Assembly: GCF_003570705.1 (NCBI RefSeq)
Contig: NZ_QWVT01000009.1
Span: 1-64,000 of the forward strand
Source: Mesobacillus zeae
Lineage (GTDB): Bacteria > Bacillota > Bacilli > Bacillales > Cytobacillaceae
Direction: 5' to 3'
Length of the DNA: 64,000 bases
Of this stretch, positions 58,093 to 64,000 are shown in pieces (position 1 is the first letter of the stretch; each line of letters starts with the position of its first letter). The notes below the pieces were generated by a model that searched no databases, was not told the DNA's origin, and saw nothing but the letters and a program-made list of their open reading frames with translations. The translations under genes and the position numbers were made by a program.

Positions 58093-58758
58093 ATGACAAG
58101 TAAAAAAAGTCAGAAACTAAACAGTATTACTTTTACCTACGGTAATATTAAAGACCTGGCAGCGGAGTATGAAATTATAAACATTCGCGGCTCTGTGATT
58201 TTACATCAGGATATCCACGTAAAGAAAATCTCTTCCCACGGCCACAGCACCTTCCAATCCAACGTCACAGCAGAAGTTTTAAAAAATGCAGGATCCTGTG
58301 TCATAAAAAAGAATTGTAACGCAAAAGAAATTGTAAATTCAGGTAATTTAAAAATGAAGAACGGTGAAGCAACATCCATCACCGGCTCAGGAAAGCTGAC
58401 GGTAAACCAATCGCTGCACACCGAAAAATTGGATTGTCTAGGCATTATTCATGCGACAGAAATCCACGCCAGGCACTTCCAGCTTCAATTATCAGGTGAA
58501 AGCAGAATCGAACGGCTGATTACAGATGAAGCGACTATTGAGCGGGAAAAGAAAACTCTATCATTATGGAAGAAAAAGCTCCTCTGTAAATATATCCTGG
58601 GAAGAAACCTGCACCTTTCATGTACAAATGCGGAAACAGTTGAAGGGAATATCGTAGAAATCGGAAAGAACTGCAATATAAAAACACTTTATTACAAAGA
58701 AAAGTACACCATTTCTCGGGATGCGAAAGTCCAGCAAATCATAAGGAGTGAACAGTAA
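58093..58758 (+). CDS. Bactofilin-like beta-helix protein
   Basis: This 221-residue protein shows a regular strand repeat of about 18-20 residues (INIRGSVILHQDIHVKKISSHGHSTFQSNVTAEVLKNAG, IVNSGNLKMKNGEATSITGSGKLTVNQSL), like the polymer-forming bactofilins and B. subtilis YhbE/YhbF-type proteins. It may form a membrane-associated scaffold with the next gene product. GGTGGTG precedes the ATG. Its stop overlaps the next start (TAATG). Family assignment is moderate. Confidence 0.7.
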   Translation: MTSKKSQKLNSITFTYGNIKDLAAEYEIINIRGSVILHQDIHVKKISSHGHSTFQSNVTAEVLKNAGSCVIKKNCNAKEIVNSGNLKMKNGEATSITGSGKLTVNQSLHTEKLDCLGIIHATEIHARHFQLQLSGESRIERLITDEATIEREKKTLSLWKKKLLCKYILGRNLHLSCTNAETVEGNIVEIGKNCNIKTLYYKEKYTISRDAKVQQIIRSEQ

Positions 58759-59039
58759 TGACTGTGAAAAAGCTACTGTCTGCCTTTTTTTACTCACTGA
58801 CCATCCTTGTCTTTTCCGTCCTTTACGCAGGTCTGGTTTTGAGCTCGTTAATAATACTGCTCTCTGGCATATTGCGCACCATCGGTTTTGAGCAAATAAA
58901 AATGAATATTTGGTATGGTGTTGAACTCCCCGTAGTTTTAAGCATTCCAGTAGCGCTCCTATTTTCAATCTTTCTCTTCTACTGTTCAAAATACGTGAAA
59001 CGTTCAATTAAATTTTGCGTCGAGAAAGCTAAGTTTTAA
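58758..59039 (+). CDS. Small two-helix membrane protein
   Basis: This 93-residue protein has two transmembrane helices (about 8-38 and 52-75) and a basic tail (KYVKRSIKFCVEKAKF). It is translationally coupled to the bactofilin-like gene and may anchor that protein. No family is recognised. A strong terminator follows. Confidence 0.7.
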   Translation: MTVKKLLSAFFYSLTILVFSVLYAGLVLSSLIILLSGILRTIGFEQIKMNIWYGVELPVVLSIPVALLFSIFLFYCSKYVKRSIKFCVEKAKF

Positions 59040-59061
59040 AAACCGATCAGCAAAAAAATTC

Positions 59062-59109
59062 AACCCTAAAAGGTACCCCACTTGGATGGATGGGGTACCT
59101 TTTAGGGTT
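59062..59109. terminator. Strong terminator
   Basis: AACCCTAAAAGGTACCCCA and its exact complement form a 19-bp stem around a 10-base loop. Confidence 0.8.
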
Positions 59110-59210
59110 AAAGCAGTTTTTCGAGAGAGTCGTTTCCTAATATCCATACTTGATACTGTCCGACGGTGGGGTTGACAGAAGCCATCAAAAAAAATAAATT
59201 CTAATGATAG

Positions 59211-59237
59211 AACTTTTTTGATATAGTTTCACGTCTA
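59211..59237 (+). promoter_or_regulatory. Possible ECF autoregulatory promoter
   Basis: CGTCTA at 59232-59237 is the -10 of many Bacillus ECF sigma promoters. A GAAC at 59210-59213 could be the -35, but the spacing (18) is longer than usual, so this is tentative. Confidence 0.35.
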
Positions 59238-59264
59238 TGAATAGAGACCAGGAGGTGAAGAACG

Positions 59265-59774
59265 GTGAAGAAAAATTCCATGGAAAAATTGCTCACAGAT
59301 CTAATATTAGAGAACAAAGAAAAATCTTATAGATTAGCTTTCAGCTATGTCAGGAATGAAGAGGACGCATTGGATGTGATTCAGGAATCCATCTACAAAG
59401 CTTTAAAAAAGGTACATACCCTGGATAATCCCCAGGCCTTAAAAAGCTGGTTCTTACGGATCGTTGTGAACACTTCACTCGATTTATTGCGCAAACGGAA
59501 AAAGGAAGTCATTGTTGACGATGATACTTTAGAATTTGTCAGTCCCAATAGCAATGATACGTATGAAGATGTTGATTTAAAAAAACAGCTCAATGAGCTG
59601 CCGCTTAAGTACCGAACTGTCATCATTCTTAAATTTTTTGAAGACTTGAAGCTTCGGGAAATAGCAGAGATCTTACAGGAGAGCGAAAGCACGATTAAAT
59701 CACGCTTATATAGAGGTCTTAAAATGATGCAAGTGCAAATGAGTCATGACTTTATTGAGGAGGAGGTCAAATAA
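59265..59774 (+). CDS. sigV: ECF sigma factor (SigV-like)
   Basis: This 169-residue protein has sigma region 2 (RLAFSYVRNEEDALDVIQESIYKALKKVHTL) and region 4 (LPLKYRTVIILKFFEDLKLREIAEILQESESTIKSRLYRGLKMM). The start is GTG at 59265, 7 bases after AGGAGGTG. It abuts an RsiV-type anti-sigma gene. In B. subtilis SigV responds to lysozyme and raises peptidoglycan O-acetylation; the same role is likely here because RsiV carries the lysozyme-binding domain. Confidence 0.88.
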   Translation: MKKNSMEKLLTDLILENKEKSYRLAFSYVRNEEDALDVIQESIYKALKKVHTLDNPQALKSWFLRIVVNTSLDLLRKRKKEVIVDDDTLEFVSPNSNDTYEDVDLKKQLNELPLKYRTVIILKFFEDLKLREIAEILQESESTIKSRLYRGLKMMQVQMSHDFIEEEVK

Positions 59775-60662
59775 ATGGATGATAGACTCGAAGAATTAAA
59801 AAAAGACTATAATAATATCCCCATACCTAAAGAATTAGACTATATCGTAAGAAAGGCTTTAAAACAAAAGCCCAGAAAGCGCAATCGTGCGAAATTGACT
59901 ACCGGATTGGCTGCAGCTGCCGTTATCTTTGTGGGAGGGTTAAATGTAAGCCCTGCGTTCGCCCGGTCTGTAGCTGAAGTTCCGGGCCTTGAGAACATTG
60001 TGAATGTATTGACCTTTACAGAATATAAAGTAGATGAAGACACCTACCAGGCTGATATCAAAGTGCCTGCTATTGATAACCTGGATAATAAAGAGCTCCA
60101 GGCAACCTTGAATACTAAATACCTTGAAGAAAGCAAGGCTCTCTATAAGGATTTCACGAAGGATATGGAAGAGCTGAAAAAAGACGGAAATGACGGTCAT
60201 ATGGGCGTTGACAGCGGCTATGAAGTGAAAACGGATAATGAACAAATCCTATCCATCGGGCGTTATGTTGTCAATACAGTCGGCTCGTCTTCCACCACAT
60301 TCCAGTTTGATACAATTGATAAACAAAAGGAGCTACTGATCACTTTGCCAAGCTTGTTTAAGAACAAAGCCTATGTCGATGTGATCAGCGAAGAAATCAA
60401 AAAACAAATGATCGCCCAAATGGAGAAAGATCCTGATGATAAGGATTACTGGGTGAAGAATCCCGATAATCCAGAAAACGATCCAATGGATACGTTTGAA
60501 AAAATTAAGCCAGAACAAAGTTTCTATATTAATAAAAACCACAAATTAGTCATTGTTTTCGATAAGTATGAAGTCGCTCCTGGTTTCATGGGAGTCGTTG
60601 AATTCACGATCCCGACCAAAGTGATGTCAGACATCCTTGTCAGCAAAGAGTATATTAAATAA
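59775..60662 (+). CDS. rsiV: RsiV-like anti-sigma factor (DUF3298)
   Basis: This 295-residue protein has a cytoplasmic N-terminus of about 40 residues that binds the sigma factor, one transmembrane helix (about 43-62, LTTGLAAAAVIFVGGLNVSPAFA) with a likely signal-peptidase site, and an extracytoplasmic DUF3298 domain (from about 80; ends APGFMGVVEFTIPTKVMSDIL). RsiV of B. subtilis (285 residues) binds lysozyme and is then cleaved to free SigV. GGAGG lies before the ATG. It starts directly after the sigma gene. Confidence 0.88.
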   Translation: MDDRLEELKKDYNNIPIPKELDYIVRKALKQKPRKRNRAKLTTGLAAAAVIFVGGLNVSPAFARSVAEVPGLENIVNVLTFTEYKVDEDTYQADIKVPAIDNLDNKELQATLNTKYLEESKALYKDFTKDMEELKKDGNDGHMGVDSGYEVKTDNEQILSIGRYVVNTVGSSSTTFQFDTIDKQKELLITLPSLFKNKAYVDVISEEIKKQMIAQMEKDPDDKDYWVKNPDNPENDPMDTFEKIKPEQSFYINKNHKLVIVFDKYEVAPGFMGVVEFTIPTKVMSDILVSKEYIK

Positions 60663-60700
60663 TAATACAGCTGCAGATTGAAGCAGCTGTATAAAGGAGA

Positions 60701-60740
60701 ACAGCCTCTGTTGACAGTTGCTCAACAGAGGCTGTTTTTT
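60701..60740. terminator. Terminator after rsiV
   Basis: ACAGCCTCTGTTG and CAACAGAGGCTGT form a perfect 13-bp stem followed by TTTTTT. A smaller ACAGCTGC/GCAGCTGT hairpin lies at 60666-60690. Confidence 0.85.
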
Positions 60741-62274
60741 ATCGTGGATCAGTTTCCTGTCCTGTTTTCAAATCAATGACCTTTACCGGGTTATCAGGAG
60801 TCCGGACGGTCTTGCTGTTCGGCGGGGCACTTTCATTTTCCACCCAGTCCACCAATAACTGAAAGGCTTGGTGGGCATAAGGAAGCAACGGCTGGAGCTC
60901 CTTTTCCCTGTCTGTTGAAGGGCTCCAGACGAGACTGTCTACATGATTCCCTTTTTCAACCGTGTAAAGGCGGTGAAGCTTCTGTTTTCCCGCTTTTTGA
61001 ACAAGCTTCCGATAGCCTTCCGCATGGATTTCAGGGAATATAAGCGCGTCAAGCGAACCAGTGATACTGATCAGCGGCACATCGATATCGCCAGTATTCG
61101 AGATGGCTTTTATCTTGTCTTTGACGGTTTTAGGCCTTGTTGCATACTTATAGTTTTTGAATATATGGTCATAGGAGCGGTCTCTTGTCCCGTTGATAAA
61201 GTTCAGGTAATCAGGCCACCCGATCCGTCCCGGCGCCTCCGGGTCAAAATGGTCCCGGTAAATATTAAGGGTAACAAACCAATACACCTGGTCGTGATAG
61301 GACCATAACTTTTCTGAACCTTTTGGCAAACCTGCTTTATACATTTCCTTTATCGCTTTTTCCTTGGCTTTCCCTGTTCCATTAATCGCAGGTTCCGCAT
61401 GGTTGACAACTTTGGTCAGGGAACTAATCATATTTGGCGTTTTTTCATTCCAGAGAACACCCTCCCAATCTACTCCGCCGTCAAACAAACGAGTCTCTCC
61501 CGTTTTTTCTGGATCATCGTTTTCCAGTGCGAAGCGGACTACATATCCCCCGTTGGAAATTCCCATTGCGTATGTAGGTACCCTATGGTCTGTTTTAACC
61601 AGATCACTTGCAGGATTGGAAGCATCTCCCGAATAGATCAGCTTGTCCCCGAACTGTTGGACCAAATAGGCCTGGGCAGCCTTCGTAATTTGGCGGAACC
61701 GCATATTCCATTCGGCGACGCTGTCGTCTTTACTCGCAAGCGCATTTTTCACCTTTCCCAGCGGATCGGAGGGCACGATTTCACCTTGTGTCCCTTTATC
61801 GGTTGCAGCAAAGGCATACCCCTTTTCAAGCACAAAGTCGCTGAATAAAAGGTCGGTTGCCGTTTCATTCCTTGTCGCCGGAATACCGGATACAACGAGT
61901 TTCCCATTCCAATCGTCCGGAACACGGATAACAAACTGGGCATCATCAAAAGCCCCGTTCACTTGCGTCCCTTTTATCTGTGCCGGCTTGTACATCCTGT
62001 GCCAGCCCGTCCCTTCCGTTGCATTTCCCCACTGATAAGGGACCAGGCCGATATTACCGTAAAGCGTCGCCTGGGAGAATTGCGCAGGATTTTTCGTTGT
62101 CAGCCAATTTTGATTCTCCCCGTTAAAATAAGTAACCTTCATAGAATGAGCGCCAGGTATCAACTGTTCAGTCTCGCTTGCCCTGACCTGATGCGAATCA
62201 CTAAATGGGGCAAAACTGAACAACACAGAAGAGGATAGAGCAATTGCCAGCATTTTCAATTTCAGAACAAACAC
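60739..62274 (-). CDS. Secreted alpha/beta-hydrolase (tannase/feruloyl-esterase-like)
   Basis: This protein of about 505-511 residues has a Sec signal peptide (helix about 8-25, cleavage near VRASE) and an alpha/beta-hydrolase fold. The nucleophile is in [10 protein letters not shown], the acid probably in [11 protein letters not shown] and the His in EKGNHVDSL. It resembles secreted tannases and similar esterases; the substrate is unknown. The start is unclear: AAGGAGG directly abuts a GTG at 62274, while TTG (62259) and ATG (62253) are 14 and 20 bases away. Confidence 0.8.
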   Translation of the reverse strand: MFVLKLKMLAIALSSSVLFSFAPFSDSHQVRASETEQLIPGAHSMKVTYFNGENQNWLTTKNPAQFSQATLYGNIGLVPYQWGNATEGTGWHRMYKPAQIKGTQVNGAFDDAQFVIRVPDDWNGKLVVSGIPATRNETATDLLFSDFVLEKGYAFAATDKGTQGEIVPSDPLGKVKNALASKDDSVAEWNMRFRQITKAAQAYLVQQFGDKLIYSGDASNPASDLVKTDHRVPTYAMGISNGGYVVRFALENDDPEKTGETRLFDGGVDWEGVLWNEKTPNMISSLTKVVNHAEPAINGTGKAKEKAIKEMYKAGLPKGSEKLWSYHDQVYWFVTLNIYRDHFDPEAPGRIGWPDYLNFINGTRDRSYDHIFKNYKYATRPKTVKDKIKAISNTGDIDVPLISITGSLDALIFPEIHAEGYRKLVQKAGKQKLHRLYTVEKGNHVDSLVWSPSTDREKELQPLLPYAHQAFQLLVDWVENESAPPNSKTVRTPDNPVKVIDLKTGQETDPR

Positions 62275-62877
62275 CCTCCTTCGTCATCAATCCCCTTTAT
62301 TTTATTTAAGGCAGGATCGAAAATTAATATGAAAAAAGCAATGCAGAAATCGGCTCTTTACGGATTCATACTGGAGATAGCCATTTCTATACGCCTATAC
62401 TACAATCTATTAACCAGTCTTCGACTACGTCGTCCTCATACTGCGTTTGGGCGTTTGGGGAATGTTCATTGGTCTATTCGTTGGCTAGAGAATATCCGAA
62501 TCATACACCACCGAGGAAAAAATCAACTGCAAAAAACAAACCATATTGAACTCTTTGTGGCAGTATTACTGCTTTTCATTAGTTTAGTCTTTTTGAAAAC
62601 AGCAAAAAATTTACACTTCCCCTGGTCTTTTAAAAACCCCTGTTTATCGAAGAACAGGGGTTTTTGACATAGTAAATATTCGCTTCGGAATCAGTGGATT
62701 CCGGTACTGTCCGCAAGACGGCTAAGAAAATTCCACCCTGCCAATTAAAGACGAAACAATAAGCCAGACAGGACTTGTTCCATTGTCATTGAACAAAAGC
62801 GATCATTGTTAGATAGAAGGCAGTTATTGAAAACTCATATCCAATAACTACCTATACGTTTTGTGTAGTACCTATTT
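62275..62877. other. Gene-free region
   Basis: A frame of 112 codons at 62329-62667 lacks an SD and runs into a terminator hairpin, so I do not call it. Apart from that hairpin (62632-62665) nothing is recognised in these 600 bases. Confidence 0.5.
62632..62665. terminator. Hairpin terminator
   Basis: AAAAACCCCTGTT and AACAGGGGTTTTT form a perfect 13-bp stem with T and A runs. Confidence 0.8.
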
Positions 62878-63360
62878 CTATCCTGCATCTTGTATTTCAA
62901 AATATATTGATTCTATTCCATCTTCAACAAATGTCTCAATTTTTTCAAATCCAGTCTTCTCTAAAAGCCCTATCGATCCGTGATTATTGGAGTATGTGAA
63001 CGCTCCAATTTTTTCTATATCATACTTATTAAATACTTCTTTGAGAAAAACCTTTACAGCTACTGTGGCTATCCCTTTACCCCACAGCGCTTTCTCAAAA
63101 ATGACAGCACTTAGCATCGCCATTTTTTCATTACTTTCGTCTATCCCATAACACCAAATATCCCCAACATATCTGCCTTCAAAATATATTACTTTGCCGT
63201 AACTCGAGGCATCTTCCTTCAAGGATTCTTCAAATAAGATGAATGCTTGTTCCATAGACTCAATGCTAAAAGGAAATAACCTTTTTATTTCTTCATCTTG
63301 AGTCCTTTCCCAAAAGAGCTGAACATGATCCCTCATTCTTGTCTTTAGCATCAGGTCCAT
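62878..63360 (-). CDS. GNAT acetyltransferase (RimJ/RimL type)
   Basis: This 160-residue protein has the RimL-like pattern: RTQDEEIKRLFPFSIESMEQA at the start, the CoA-binding LWGKGIATVAVKVFLKEVF and NNHGSIGLLEKTGFEKIETF. It acetylates an unknown amine. GGAAGGAAG lies 5 bases before the ATG at 63360; seventeen upstream in-frame codons are not supported. Confidence 0.88.
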   Translation of the reverse strand: MDLMLKTRMRDHVQLFWERTQDEEIKRLFPFSIESMEQAFILFEESLKEDASSYGKVIYFEGRYVGDIWCYGIDESNEKMAMLSAVIFEKALWGKGIATVAVKVFLKEVFNKYDIEKIGAFTYSNNHGSIGLLEKTGFEKIETFVEDGIESIYFEIQDAG

Positions 63361-63471
63361 AAAAATCTTCCTTCCAAAAGCACTGTAACTCTGCTTGCTG
63401 GCTGCTTGCATTTTTTATTACACCCTACACTAACAGCCAGTCTTTCCACCCCATTCTTGCTTAAGACCTTA

Positions 63472-64000
63472 TTATTTGATCTGCTGAAGCTTCTTCAGCA
63501 GGTCGTCAAGGCACTCGAATTGTGAGGCGAATCCCTGGACAACGCCCATGTTCATCACTTGCTGAAGAGTTTCGGGTGACGTAAATTGAGAGCGCGTGAT
63601 GAGATTCGTCTTGCCTTCATGTTCAGCGAAATTCATCGTTACCAGTATCTCCGGCATTCCATCGACAGCGTTACCTTCCTTGTCTGCAAACGTATCGGTA
63701 AAGACAATCTTCTCGGGCACAATGATCTCATGATAGACAGCTTTACCCCAGGATTCCTGGCCATAAAATTCTCCCTGGTTTTCATCTGTGCAACGCATGC
63801 AATAATGCCATATACCTTCTGGCTGAAACTTAAACTTGAGGTTCTCTGTTTGCCACCCTTTTGGTCCCCACCAGTCTGCCAATTGTTCGGGCTCCGAAAA
63901 TGCCTTAAATACAAGACTCCGGGGCGCGTTAAAGATTCGCTCCATGACAAGAACCCGACCTTCTACGTTCACCGTTATACCGTTTGCTGCTTGTTTTTCG
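63472..64000 (-). CDS. SRPBCC/AHSA1-domain protein, 5' end outside the window
   Basis: The frame is open to the window edge and reads EKQAANGITVNVEGRVLVME then RIFNAPRSLVFKAFSEPEQLADWWGPKGW, the classic opening of AHSA1-type START-fold proteins, which bind hydrophobic ligands. A GTG at 63972 is a possible but unlikely start, because the residues before it align with other family members. The C-terminal helix (GFASQFECLDDLLKKL) is complete. The product is often annotated as an SRPBCC domain or activator of Hsp90 homologue. Confidence 0.88.
   Translation of the reverse strand, partial: EKQAANGITVNVEGRVLVMERIFNAPRSLVFKAFSEPEQLADWWGPKGWQTENLKFKFQPEGIWHYCMRCTDENQGEFYGQESWGKAVYHEIIVPEKIVFTDTFADKEGNAVDGMPEILVTMNFAEHEGKTNLITRSQFTSPETLQQVMNMGVVQGFASQFECLDDLLKKLQQIK

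Noticed and set aside
62329-62667. 112-codon ORF on the plus strand
   Set aside because: No SD, no recognisable fold, and it reads through a perfect terminator hairpin.

Overview
The window is chromosomal DNA from a low-to-mid-GC Gram-positive bacterium of the family Bacillaceae. Evidence: AGGAGG-type ribosome binding sites (SD) with ATG/TTG/GTG starts, stem-loop plus U-tract terminators after most genes, Spo0M, FbpB, YuaF-FloT, UppP, bacterial nitric oxide synthase, a SigV-RsiV pair, Mta/TipA-type and GlnL-type regulators, and Bacillus-style riboswitches. Genus cannot be fixed from sequence alone; a Mesobacillus/Cytobacillus-like organism is a guess. No rRNA, tRNA, CRISPR array or intact prophage was seen.

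Layout. 0-12.5 kb: S9 peptidase, small membrane and lipoproteins, arylamine N-acetyltransferase, Nudix hydrolase, secreted beta-propeller protein, a large membrane protein, an MFS pump and a nitroreductase. 12-16.4 kb: a class I ribonucleotide reductase operon (nrdA-nrdB-flavodoxin) behind a cobalamin riboswitch. 16.5-18.4 kb: a Mn2+ (yybP-ykoY) riboswitch reading into fbpB-spo0M-like-DUF1232 genes, and a preQ1 riboswitch with queT. 18.5-26.9 kb: a glycine/phenylalanine-repeat protein, a SigW-type yuaF-floT operon with a 28-codon leading ORF, adhE under a Rex site, a DUF1002 protein and uppP. 27-34.7 kb: split feoB with feoA, a MerR regulator, a chemoreceptor remnant, a methyltransferase, and a DHA2 pump with a divergent TetR regulator. 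34.8-50.8 kb: a fused MsrA-MsrB, a SEC-C protein, a chemoreceptor, an MMPL exporter, a two-component system, a GlnL-like regulator, an M20 amidohydrolase, nitric oxide synthase and a thioredoxin-like lipoprotein with an in-frame UGA. 51-64 kb: an MFS pump, GH65 and IS110 remnants, AT-rich orphan genes, plsY plus a GNAT/aminotransferase fusion, MarR with a bactofilin-like protein, SigV-RsiV, a secreted esterase and two small enzymes.

Most notable: (1) the lipoprotein at 49722-50222 looks like a selenoprotein (UGA at the first position of a UxxC motif, followed by a SECIS-like hairpin with a GGUC loop). (2) A dispersed repeat, GGGGGTCAGGCACGC, occurs at eight loci in the first 25 kb; in five of them copies are spaced exactly 42 bp apart although the spacers have diverged, and inverted forms serve as terminators. 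(3) A five-unit 21-bp array with an invariant ATATTCC lies at 31889-31993. (4) The Mn2+ riboswitch has no transporter gene behind it. (5) plsY plus the acyltransferase/aminotransferase fusion may form an uncharacterised acyl-amino lipid pathway. All functional statements come from reading motifs; no database search was run.
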